In this document: positions 1 to 6,606 of the stretch, in pieces | Numbering within the stretch: the first letter of the stretch is position 1 | Layout: each line of letters begins with the position of its first letter | From: Pseudomonadota bacterium | GTDB taxonomy: Bacteria > Bdellovibrionota > UBA1018 > CAIMNF01 | Direction: 5' to 3' | DNA length: 12,520 nucleotides | Assembly (NCBI GenBank): GCA_027482725.1 | Contig: JAIXVT010000170.1 | Location: 1 to 12,520 of the forward strand | Position numbers and translations under genes: made by a program | Notes under the pieces: generated by a model | What the model was told of the DNA's origin: nothing | Database searches by the model: none | Seen by the model: only the letters and a program-made list of their open reading frames with translations

Positions 1-116
1 GAATTCCACAGGAGCTTGTTTTAAGGCTAAAGCGATCCGCACTCTCCAAGAGGAGGACGACCTCCAGTAATGGTAAAGTCGTGTGGGTATAACCGGAGGA
101 AGAGTATTCATGACTG
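1..116 (+). other. Window-edge non-coding segment with hairpin and strong ribosome-binding site
   Basis: No gene can be assigned here. A perfect 5-bp hairpin (GGAGG, loop ACGA, CCTCC) lies near 52-65 and is not followed by a T-run, so it does not look like an intrinsic terminator. A strong Shine-Dalgarno-like GGAGGA at 95-100 stands 9 bases before an ATG at 110. The frame from that ATG stops after 12 codons at 146-148, inside the 3' end of the antisense FAH gene. The window starts at a GAATTC, so whatever lies upstream is not visible. Confidence 0.4.
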
Positions 117-1103
117 CTAAAGAACGGCCCTGCGAACCGTGTTGCTGAGTCGCCCGAGTTCACTTACTTCGAGAACGAATTCGTCGTTAGGCTTAATCCA
201 TACCGCATCATCGGTTTTCGATCCATTCAGCTCAAGGTAGCACCCGGTACCAACGGTTCCTGATCCGATAACTTCGCCCGGATAGACCGTAACGCCATAG
301 CTGACACGTTCAAGGATTTGCGCAAACGTCCAGGTCATGTCCTTTAGGTTTCCCGCAGAAACGGGTTTGCCGTTGTGGAAGGCTTTCATCTCTAAATCAA
401 ATCGCTCGCCGTTTGGACCGGGAATACGGCGGTGCTCTAGCTCATCCCGGGTCACCAAATAAGGCCCAAGTGAGGTGGCAAAATCCTTGCCTTTTGCGGG
501 ACCTAAATTCAATTTCATTTCTTGAAATTGAAGTTCACGTGCTGACCAATCGTTCATGATCATGTAACCAAAAATGTAATCGTCAGCCCGAGCAGCCGGA
601 ATGTTTCTTCCTTCTTTTCCGACGACGATTGCAACCTCAAGTTCAAAATCAAGGCGTTCCAGCGCCTGATCTTGGACAAAAATTTCTCCGGGTCCCGTGA
701 CCGCGAGGTGATTGGTAAAATAAAAAACTGGAAAGTGATCAAACTCAGGGATCATGGGGACACCCCGAGATTTGCGTGCGGCTTCAACGTGTTGGCGGAA
801 CGCATAGCCGTCGCGCATTGAAACAGGTTTCGGCACCGGTGCCAACAAAAGGAGTTCGGCTTCTGAGCGCCAATACGGATCTCGATTCCCAAATTTTTCC
901 AGACATTGGGTAACCCATGGGCCGAGCACTTCTGCGTGTGCAATGAATGTGTTCATGTCACTCAGAGTGGGGAGGTGCGGGAGGTTTTGGGGAAGCGCTA
1001 GGCGCTCGCTTTCGGCAAGAAGAGCAAGGTTGAGAATCTGTGATCCACGCTTGATGCCGATTCGGATATTTCTGTTTTCATCAGAGAATGAAACGTAAAT
1101 CAT
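117..1103 (-). CDS. Fumarylacetoacetate hydrolase (FAH) family protein
   Basis: This 328-residue protein belongs to the FAH superfamily, metal-dependent hydrolases or decarboxylases of 2,4-diketo acids; the classic member performs the last step of tyrosine degradation. The C-terminal catalytic fold is visible. D152-F-E154-L-E156 supplies the acidic metal ligands, N184-D185-W-S-A-R-E190 is the family signature, K204-G-K206-D207 follows, and a GSGTVGTGC block lies at 280-288. The N-terminal ~95 residues form the usual smaller domain. The start is supported by GGGAG seven bases upstream of ATG. The gene follows the HU-like gene on the same strand but a terminator separates them, and no other tyrosine-pathway gene is visible, so the true substrate is open. 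The family assignment is firm; the exact reaction is not. Confidence 0.93.
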   Translation of the reverse strand: MIYVSFSDENRNIRIGIKRGSQILNLALLAESERLALPQNLPHLPTLSDMNTFIAHAEVLGPWVTQCLEKFGNRDPYWRSEAELLLLAPVPKPVSMRDGYAFRQHVEAARKSRGVPMIPEFDHFPVFYFTNHLAVTGPGEIFVQDQALERLDFELEVAIVVGKEGRNIPAARADDYIFGYMIMNDWSARELQFQEMKLNLGPAKGKDFATSLGPYLVTRDELEHRRIPGPNGERFDLEMKAFHNGKPVSAGNLKDMTWTFAQILERVSYGVTVYPGEVIGSGTVGTGCYLELNGSKTDDAVWIKPNDEFVLEVSELGRLSNTVRRAVL

Positions 1104-1116
1104 TTGGTCTCCCGCA

Positions 1117-1150
1117 ATAAAAAAAGGCCCAAAACCATGGGTTTTGAGCC
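1117..1150 (-). terminator. Intrinsic terminator after the HU-like gene
   Basis: Read on the minus strand, GGCTCAAAACC, loop CAT, GGTTTTGGGCC form an 11-bp stem with one G-T wobble, followed by TTTTTTATT. It starts 25 bases after the HU-like stop codon and ends about 13 bases before the FAH start, so it should end the HU-like transcript just before the FAH ribosome-binding site. Confidence 0.9.
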
Positions 1151-1175
1151 TCTATTATCAGCTGTTCACTGAAAA

Positions 1176-1535
1176 TTACCAGTTCTTTTTGTCTGCAAAA
1201 ACTTCTTTCAAGGACTTAGGGAAAGACCAACGTGGTTTTTTGCTGGCAGGTCGCGCTTTTTGATCCACCATTTCGCCGGTGAATGGACTGCGAACTTTTC
1301 CAGATTTGCGCGCTTTGATTTCACGGCGCACGATTGCTCCGATCACCGGGAAACGGATACGTTCCCCTCCTGCAGCAAGCTTGGCTCCCTTTAGAAAGGC
1401 AGACTCAAGAACTTCTTTGAGTTCTGAGCGTTTGATTTTCACTTCGCCGGATCGAGAAACCTCTGCGACGTTCACAACGCCTTCGTAGATTTCGTTCAGG
1501 AAGTTATATTTTTTCTTTGGTGTTTTCTTAGCCAT
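1176..1535 (-). CDS. HU/IHF-family-like DNA-binding protein
   Basis: The 119-residue basic protein resembles the HU/IHF (bacterial histone-like) fold. Residues 35-65 match the helix-turn and first strand, and residues 62-112 match the DNA-gripping arm region: a FPxIG turn, repeated R/K residues, S-P84-F-T-G in place of the usual RNPxTG, then a basic PxxxxPxxSLKEVF end. Ordinary HU is about 90 residues; the extra length is a lysine-rich start and an atypical first helix. The start at 1535 is chosen over a longer reading to 1592 because AAGGAG lies seven bases upstream and the upstream residues would run into the promoter. The gene is monocistronic, with its own promoter and terminator. A nucleoid or architectural DNA-binding role is inferred from the fold. 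Confidence 0.85.
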   Translation of the reverse strand: MAKKTPKKKYNFLNEIYEGVVNVAEVSRSGEVKIKRSELKEVLESAFLKGAKLAAGGERIRFPVIGAIVRREIKARKSGKVRSPFTGEMVDQKARPASKKPRWSFPKSLKEVFADKKNW

Positions 1536-1556
1536 GGAGATGCTCCTTTTTTTAAA

Positions 1557-1585
1557 GTTATACTTTTGTTCTAAGGATGCGTTAA
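1557..1585 (-). promoter_or_regulatory. Putative sigma-70-type promoter of the HU-like gene
   Basis: On the minus strand TTAACG (4 of 6 to the -35 consensus) and TATAAC (5 of 6 to the -10 consensus) are 17 bases apart. Transcription would begin near 1550, giving a leader of about 15 bases that still includes the AAGGAG site. Confidence 0.5.
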
Positions 1586-1674
1586 TTTTCACGCAAGCGA
1601 AAAATAAAAAACTTTTAAAAAAAGCCGTAAATTGGCCATGATTCCGTTCCTGGGATCAGAAAAGGTGCTAAATA

Positions 1675-2334
1675 ATGCAAAAAAAGCCATATTTTTTATT
1701 TGATTTTGATGGAACTCTGGTGAGTACCGAGGAAATTGCCGTGCGTATTCTGGATCAAGAGCTTCGGCGCTTGGGATTGGAGCAGGTTGCACCAACGGCC
1801 TCGCGTGCGATTGTGGGCCGGACCTGGGCTTCCGCGTTTCAGTTGATTCGTCATTTTTTTCCGGATCAGTCCGATAGTGTTTCCGCCCGCGTACAAGCCC
1901 AATACCAAGAGGTGATCCAAGGGGGCGCGCCTTGGATCGAAGGCGCCTTGGACTTTATCCGCGAAATCAAAAGACAAGGGTTTCCTTTGGCGCTGGTTAC
2001 GGGCTCATCAAGAAGGGAAGTGGATGCGATTTTATCTCCTGTGGGTGCGCACGCTTTGTTTGACGTGATTCTGACGAGTGAAACCTACGAAAGAAGCAAG
2101 CCCCATCCCGATCCCTACCGGAAGGCACTGGAATTTTACCGTGCGCTGCCTGAAGATGCTCTTGTTTTTGAGGATTCGGTTGCGGGGATGGACTCTGCAC
2201 GTGCCGTGGGTGCCCCGTTTATTCAAGTGCGTGGACATGGATTACCCGATGCCAAAGATGCGTTGTTGACGGTGTCGAACTACAGGGATTTGATGCTTGA
2301 ATCCGTTCTCAAGATTTGGGCCACTCCAAAATAG
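1675..2334 (+). CDS. HAD-superfamily IA phosphatase (phosphoglycolate phosphatase / beta-phosphoglucomutase-like)
   Basis: This 219-residue cytosolic protein carries all four HAD motifs: D10-F-D12-G-T (nucleophile and general acid), T109-G-S (phosphate binding), K142 in SKPHPDPY, and E166-D167-S for magnesium. The helical cap between motifs I and II (roughly 15-90) marks subclass IA, which includes phosphoglycolate phosphatases, beta-phosphoglucomutases and small sugar-phosphate phosphatases. The length is normal. AAAAGGTG lies just upstream of the ATG. The gene diverges from the HU-like gene, and its stop codon overlaps the AGGAAG that could serve the next short ORF. The substrate cannot be read from the sequence. 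Confidence 0.92.
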   Translation: MQKKPYFLFDFDGTLVSTEEIAVRILDQELRRLGLEQVAPTASRAIVGRTWASAFQLIRHFFPDQSDSVSARVQAQYQEVIQGGAPWIEGALDFIREIKRQGFPLALVTGSSRREVDAILSPVGAHALFDVILTSETYERSKPHPDPYRKALEFYRALPEDALVFEDSVAGMDSARAVGAPFIQVRGHGLPDAKDALLTVSNYRDLMLESVLKIWATPK

Positions 2335-2347
2335 GAAGAATTTACCC

Positions 2348-2404
2348 GTGTTTACAGATCCCGAGCCTCATCCGGTGCGTCTTTGTGGGAAACTGGTTGC
2401 ATGA
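2348..2404 (+). CDS. Possible 18-residue leader ORF before the coiled-coil gene
   Basis: A GTG at 2348, nine bases after AGGAAG (2333-2338), opens a frame reading MFTDPEPHPVRLCGKLVA. It stops at TGA 2402-2404, overlapping the ATG of the coiled-coil gene as ATGA. That gene has only a weak ribosome site of its own, so translation of this short frame could deliver ribosomes to it. The peptide resembles nothing I recognise. The evidence is position and spacing only. Confidence 0.3.
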   Translation: MFTDPEPHPVRLCGKLVA

Positions 2405-3003
2405 TGAAGTCTGTTCATTCCGGTGATTTCAAAGAAGATTTAAAAGAAGACTTAAGGGTCGAGCAGGTTTTGGAAACGGTCGAGGATATCCGAAAATTTT
2501 TGACCCATTTTGAGTCAAAAAAAGTAGATACGTTGCTGGGACTAGAGGGGTTTGCTTTTGATGTTTTAAACCTTCAGAAAAATCATCGTGCCGCACAAGA
2601 TCGGCTCCAAGCACTAGAAGGCCAGGTAGAGAGGGAGCAGAGCGCTCATCGAGAACAAGTCATTCGCTTTGAAATGCTTCAGCAGGAAAAAGACCACAGA
2701 ATAGCGGAGATTTCCACGCAGTTCGCTCACGTCCAGAAAATCAATAACGACTTACAAGATGAAAATCGCTCTCTCAACCAAAAACTCCACGACTTGACCC
2801 AAGCCTGGAGCGTGGATCGATCCCACAATGAAAACAAAATCAAAATGCTTGAAGAAGAATCGTTAAAAAACCTTAAAGAGGCTCAGGAGCTCAACGAAAG
2901 ATTGGTGAAAGAGCTGACTCTTCTGAGAAAGAAAATAAAATTGAAACTTCAATCTGCGCTTGATCAAGCCCTTCGCCTCAGCGATGACAGTGAACGAGCT
3001 TAA
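2401..3003 (+). CDS. Coiled-coil protein of unknown function
   Basis: This is a soluble 200-residue protein with no signal peptide or membrane segment. After a charged start containing a KEDLKEDL repeat, residues ~20-55 look like a small helical head. From about residue 60 to 185 the sequence is E/K/Q-rich with heptad-like spacing, typical of one long coiled coil, and it ends in a basic, leucine-rich helix. I do not recognise a family. I took ATG 2401, where the short upstream ORF ends, over an in-frame TTG at 2383 without a ribosome site; ATG 2404 is equally possible. It probably shares a transcript with the HAD gene 66 bp upstream. A scaffold, cell-division or motility role would be a guess. 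Confidence 0.75.
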   Translation: MMKSVHSGDFKEDLKEDLRVEQVLETVEDIRKFLTHFESKKVDTLLGLEGFAFDVLNLQKNHRAAQDRLQALEGQVEREQSAHREQVIRFEMLQQEKDHRIAEISTQFAHVQKINNDLQDENRSLNQKLHDLTQAWSVDRSHNENKIKMLEEESLKNLKEAQELNERLVKELTLLRKKIKLKLQSALDQALRLSDDSERA

Positions 3004-3025
3004 GTCGGAGCATGCTGTTCAAAGC

Positions 3026-3259
3026 CTATTCGCCATCATCTCCAATGGCTTCTACGGGACAAGCTTCTTGTGCGGCTTTGGCACGGGTGATTTCTTCTGG
3101 AGTCACGGGTTGTTTGAACACATACGAATACCCGTGATCATCATTCCTCATAAAAGAATCCGGAGCTTCGGAACGACAGGCATCGCAGTCGATGCATTGG
3201 TCGTCTACATAAAATCGGCCCTTAGCGTTGTCGCCCCATTTTTTAGAAAGGTCTGCCAT
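3026..3259 (-). CDS. Single-cluster [4Fe-4S] ferredoxin
   Basis: This 77-residue acidic protein has the pattern C22-I-D-C25-D-A-C28 and, 39 residues later, C67-P, which together bind one [4Fe-4S] cluster in small monocluster ferredoxins. A second CxxCxxC set is missing, so it is not the 2x[4Fe-4S] type. Its role is one-electron transfer in the cytosol; the partner is unknown. The MADLSKKW start is chosen because it begins the conserved part; the frame stays open upstream through MFLN (3271), and neither ATG has a good ribosome site. The gene converges on the coiled-coil gene with 22 bp between stops and diverges from the metallophosphoesterase. Confidence 0.9.
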   Translation of the reverse strand: MADLSKKWGDNAKGRFYVDDQCIDCDACRSEAPDSFMRNDDHGYSYVFKQPVTPEEITRAKAAQEACPVEAIGDDGE

Positions 3260-3272
3260 GTTCAAAAACATG
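3257..3272 (-). promoter_or_regulatory. Inverted repeat over the ferredoxin start codons
   Basis: CATGTT and AACATG arms with a 4-base centre cover both possible ferredoxin ATGs. In the transcript they could form a small hairpin that hides the start. The stem is short, so this may be chance. Confidence 0.25.
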
Positions 3273-3300
3273 CGGAATATTCGGTAAATTGTCAATATGT

Positions 3301-3315
3301 TCAACAAGTTGTTGA
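3301..3315. promoter_or_regulatory. Perfect 15-bp palindrome between divergent genes (operator candidate)
   Basis: TCAACAA-G-TTGTTGA is a perfect 7-bp inverted repeat with one central base. It lies in the 79-bp gap between the ferredoxin and metallophosphoesterase starts, 23 bases before the latter. A minus-strand TTGACA just beside it could be a -35 element, but I see no convincing -10. A dimeric repressor site would fit; the regulator is unknown. Confidence 0.4.
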
Positions 3316-3338
3316 TTCTTTAAACCCGGTGAATGCCT

Positions 3339-4478
3339 ATGGATGAGTCGATCAAGGCCCAGCCATCACCTGAAATCGTTGTGGTTATCTCCGACTGTCA
3401 TTTGTCCGGAGGTCGATATGTTGAGGGGAAGTTCAATCCTCACGAGGATTTTCATTTTGATCGGGATATGGAGGATTTTTTTAGGTATTTCTCCGAAGGC
3501 CGTTACGGGGAAGGATGTTCGGTCGAGCTTGTTCTTAATGGTGATTTTTTGGATTTTCTGAATGTTCCTTATCTCGGTGAATTCGAAGAGGCGATCACCG
3601 AACAAATTGCTTTGGCCAAATGGTCTCAGATTTTTAAGGGTCATCCCCGGGTCATGTCGGCGTTGAAGCGCTTTGCCAGTCTTCCGAAAAAAAAAATCAC
3701 CTATTTAGTGGGGAATCACGATGCCGAGCTTTTTTTCCCAAAGGTGTCCGAAGCGATAACCCGTGCGTGGGATCCTGAGGGCTGTTTTCCCAGTGATAAA
3801 GTTCAGGTGGTCACCCATACGGATCGGCTGATCTATCCGGGAGGACTTGAGATTCATCATGGAAACCAGTTTGAAGAAAGCAACCAACTTGATTTCAACC
3901 GCCCTTTTCACGAGTCTCCATCTGGCGAAAAACTTCTCAATATCCCTTGGGGAAGTATTTATGTGATGAAAATTGTGAACCGGCTCAAAGCAGAGCGGCA
4001 GAACCTCGATAAAATTCGTCCCTTCAAAGTTTTTGTACTGATGGGACTCTTGTTTGATTTTTTCTTTACTCTCAAGTTTTTATCACTCAGCACTTTTTAC
4101 TTTGTGCGAACCCGGTTACAGTCCCTGCGGGATAGGCAAGCCTTGGGATTTTGGAAAAGTATAAAAATTTTGAATCAGGAGACGGGAAACTTTTTTTTAG
4201 ATCTTGAAGCTCAGGCTCGGGGTGTTTTGGCGGCCAACCCCACAACGAAAACAATCATTTTTGGCCATACCCATCTCCCGATGCATCGAGTTTACGAAGA
4301 CGGGAGGCAGTACATCAACACAGGGACTTGGACAAAGATGGTCATGCTCGACTGGAGATATATCGGAGAGCCGTCCCGTAGAACTTTCGCGCTGGCTCGC
4401 AAATTGGATCAGGGTTGGGACGCCGAACTTCATCAATGGAACGGCTCAGGACAGCCTTATGCACCCTATTTGGGATAA
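3339..4478 (+). CDS. Calcineurin-like metallophosphoesterase
   Basis: This 379-residue protein has the complete dinuclear metal signature in order: D19-x-H21, G68-D69, G125-N-H-D128, a histidine pair near 173-174 in EIHHGN, and G309-H-T-H312. The layout recalls UDP-2,3-diacylglucosamine pyrophosphatases (LpxH type), but the protein is about 140 residues longer than LpxH. It has a hydrophobic stretch at ~229-256 that may attach it to the membrane. The substrate is therefore uncertain. ATG 3339 is chosen because GGTGA (3328-3332) lies six bases before it; the in-frame ATG at 3333 directly abuts that site. A run of ten A residues at 3687-3696 lies inside the gene. The 3' end overlaps the lipoprotein gene by 20 bp, pointing to one transcript. 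Confidence 0.9.
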   Translation: MDESIKAQPSPEIVVVISDCHLSGGRYVEGKFNPHEDFHFDRDMEDFFRYFSEGRYGEGCSVELVLNGDFLDFLNVPYLGEFEEAITEQIALAKWSQIFKGHPRVMSALKRFASLPKKKITYLVGNHDAELFFPKVSEAITRAWDPEGCFPSDKVQVVTHTDRLIYPGGLEIHHGNQFEESNQLDFNRPFHESPSGEKLLNIPWGSIYVMKIVNRLKAERQNLDKIRPFKVFVLMGLLFDFFFTLKFLSLSTFYFVRTRLQSLRDRQALGFWKSIKILNQETGNFFLDLEAQARGVLAANPTTKTIIFGHTHLPMHRVYEDGRQYINTGTWTKMVMLDWRYIGEPSRRTFALARKLDQGWDAELHQWNGSGQPYAPYLG

Positions 4479-6192
4479 TCGGCTCATTCACGTGGGTATC
4501 GGGTTTCTCCTGTTGCTCGGAGCGTGCACTCAAAGCGCGGATTCTGGGTCGACCTCTACCGGAGGGTCTTCGGCGTGCGTTACTCCAAGTTTGACCGCTT
4601 CCCAGTGGACGCCCGCAATTCCAGGTGCTGGAGCGTCCCAGTACAAGCAACCCTCTTTACCGTCGGAAACAACACTACTCCCTGAGGTTTCGGGCGAGTT
4701 AGTGAGTTTGAATGATCCATGGTCCAGTGCTCAAGAAATAGCAGTGAGTCTTGGGACGTTTTCTGCAACGGACTTTGATGTGAACGGATCGCTGACTTTG
4801 ATTGCCGAAACAAAAAATTTTCCGTTTTCATCTGGGGGAGCTTACCCCGTTTTGGTGGGACTTGAAGTTCAACTTGCAGGTGGCGGCACCGTGGATCTTG
4901 TGAATTTAAAGCGGGCGGGTACGGGGGGAGATTGTGCACAGTCTGGAATGTATATTTGCTCCGGAAGCTCTTGTTCGGCCAACAGTTCTTGCACGGTTCA
5001 ATCTCCAAGCAGTTTTTCAAATCGTCGGGATTGGGAGCAATTTCAAATCTCTAGTTTTGGCTATGTCTCCCACAATTCTTTTCCGCGTTGTGAAGGCGGC
5101 GCTGGGCAACCCTGGAGTTCAAGCGATTGTCCGAGCGCGGTATCGGGGCCTCTCCCGGCGGGAGTGTATACCGCTAAATACATTTTGATGACTGACGTCA
5201 TATCTGATCTTGCTGGTGCCACCGCAAATCTCCGGGTCAGCCTGATCAAAAAACAAGATGCAACGGCAAGAAATATTGCCGCGTCTAATGGCGCGATAGA
5301 TTTGAATGTTGTCATAGTTGGAGGCTCCAATGTTTCAGCCACACAAAGCGCTTTAGGACGTCAGAATTTGAATTTGCTTTTCGAAGAAGTGCAGTCGCTC
5401 CTCAGTTCCGAGATCAACGTAAAGCTCGGGGATGTGCGCGCCTTGGATTGGAGTGATGCTCAGGGCGGAGGTCTTTATTCCACAGTAAACGTTGATGATC
5501 TGGGCGATGTATTCGAATGCGGTAGTCTCGGAGTGGCTCAAGCAGGCTATACTAGTGGAATTAATGTTTTTTTAGTGGATGAAATTCCCTACGACAACTC
5601 GGGCCTTACGATTTTAGGGCTAGCCGGGGCAATTTTTGGTCCTCCTGTTTTCGGTTTGCCCACGAGTGGTTTGGCGTTTACCACGTTTGGGTTATTGGGG
5701 GACTTCAATGCCTCGTGCACCGTGGGCAATTGTCCCCGAAACAGTCAGGATGATGAATTTTTAGAGACTGCGGTAACGATTGCTCATGAAATCGGTCATT
5801 ATCTCGGGCTGAATCATCCTTCAGAGTCTCGTTCGGGAGCAACTCAAAATCACGACTCCCTCACTGATACGCCCCAGTGTTTGGCTCGGAGTTATTTGGG
5901 AAGTTATCGCTTGGATCAATTCGCCTGTATTCAAGACACTACAAGTACACTGAACAGCAGCACCTGCGCCACGGCTTGTCCCAATTACTTTTCAGCGGGC
6001 ACCAATGGGTTTAATGCGGGATCTTCTCGTGTTTCTAATTTTTGTCCGACTGCGGAGGCTTGCCAGTTTAACCACCTCATGTGGTGGACCACCAAGTATC
6101 GAAAAAAGGTGGCTGGGGCGTGGCAACAGGATGGGAATATGATTTCGGACCAGTCTTCGGCAAGAGTTCAATGGAACCCCCATGTTCAATAA
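4459..6192 (+). CDS. M43/pappalysin-like metzincin metalloprotease lipoprotein
   Basis: This 577-residue protein starts with a lipoprotein signal peptide: a hydrophobic core at 9-20 and lipobox L-G-A-C23, so it should be secreted and lipid-anchored at cysteine 23. A Ser/Thr/Gly-rich linker and a beta-rich region (~40-290) precede the protease domain. That domain contains the zinc motif H443-E-I-G-H447-Y-L-G-L-N-H453, a downstream H-D-S-L-T-D-T-P typical of M43 (pappalysin-type) enzymes, and a Met-turn H-L-M541-W-W. Several cysteines (C-rich patches near 165-185 and 485-540) suggest disulfides. The frame is open upstream, but the start at 4459 gives the signal peptide and has AGGA nine bases before it. 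It overlaps the metallophosphoesterase. The protein substrate is unknown; it acts outside the cytoplasm. Confidence 0.88.
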   Translation: MHPIWDNRLIHVGIGFLLLLGACTQSADSGSTSTGGSSACVTPSLTASQWTPAIPGAGASQYKQPSLPSETTLLPEVSGELVSLNDPWSSAQEIAVSLGTFSATDFDVNGSLTLIAETKNFPFSSGGAYPVLVGLEVQLAGGGTVDLVNLKRAGTGGDCAQSGMYICSGSSCSANSSCTVQSPSSFSNRRDWEQFQISSFGYVSHNSFPRCEGGAGQPWSSSDCPSAVSGPLPAGVYTAKYILMTDVISDLAGATANLRVSLIKKQDATARNIAASNGAIDLNVVIVGGSNVSATQSALGRQNLNLLFEEVQSLLSSEINVKLGDVRALDWSDAQGGGLYSTVNVDDLGDVFECGSLGVAQAGYTSGINVFLVDEIPYDNSGLTILGLAGAIFGPPVFGLPTSGLAFTTFGLLGDFNASCTVGNCPRNSQDDEFLETAVTIAHEIGHYLGLNHPSESRSGATQNHDSLTDTPQCLARSYLGSYRLDQFACIQDTTSTLNSSTCATACPNYFSAGTNGFNAGSSRVSNFCPTAEACQFNHLMWWTTKYRKKVAGAWQQDGNMISDQSSARVQWNPHVQ

Positions 6193-6202
6193 AGGACTAA
6201 GC

Positions 6203-6601
6203 ATGCGCTTCAGGCGATTTTTTAGGTTAGGGATGGCTTTTCTCTTCTGGGGTGTTTCCTCGTATGCGCAAACGGGAGACATCGAAGCTGAGGTTAAAAG
6301 TTTACTCAGAGAAATCCATGTTAACGAACAGGTGATTCAGCGTTGGAGGCGTCTTCCTCCTGCCGAGGTCATTCAAGTTTTGAATCGACTAGAGCGGACT
6401 ACAGAGTCGGCTTACCAAAAAAAGCGGATTCAGCGTATACGGGGATTTATTTCCAGAACACCTGACCCACGCAGCGACAAGCGTAAGCGGGATTTGGAAA
6501 GTCAGCGCGCGGCGGTACGTGAAGAGCGTCAGGATAAAAAGAATAAAAATCTGCGTGAACCCGAGGGGGTTTACAAAATTAAAAAAGAATACAATCACTA
6601 A
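6203..6601 (+). CDS. Small basic exported protein of unknown function
   Basis: The 132-residue product opens with a Sec signal peptide (MRFRRFFRLG, hydrophobic core to ~18, likely cleavage after S-Y-A22). The mature ~110 residues are strongly basic and probably helical, with many R/K and E residues, and end in a KKNKNLREPEGVYKIKK-type tail. I recognise no family. ATG 6203 is preferred over 6182 because AAAGGA lies seven bases upstream and the signal peptide then begins correctly. It follows the metzincin gene by 10 bp, so the two are probably co-expressed and exported together; an inhibitor, chaperone or structural partner of the protease are all possible. Its stop is only 5 bp from the converging cdd stop, with no clear terminator between. 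Confidence 0.75.
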   Translation: MRFRRFFRLGMAFLFWGVSSYAQTGDIEAEVKSLLREIHVNEQVIQRWRRLPPAEVIQVLNRLERTTESAYQKKRIQRIRGFISRTPDPRSDKRKRDLESQRAAVREERQDKKNKNLREPEGVYKIKKEYNH

Positions 6602-6606
6602 CGCAC

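Noticed and set aside
1593..1674. Sigma-70 promoter for the HAD gene in the divergent gap
   Set aside because: The gap is AT-rich but no -35/-10 pair with acceptable spacing stood out on the plus strand.
4204..4458. Upstream extension of the metzincin frame by 85 codons
   Set aside because: It lies inside the metallophosphoesterase gene in another frame, and the lipoprotein signal peptide starts cleanly at 4459.
6555..6606. Possible terminator AACCC/GGGTT near the converging stops of the small exported protein and cdd
   Set aside because: Only 5 bp of stem, inside coding sequence, and the nearest T-rich stretch is too far away to make a normal intrinsic terminator.
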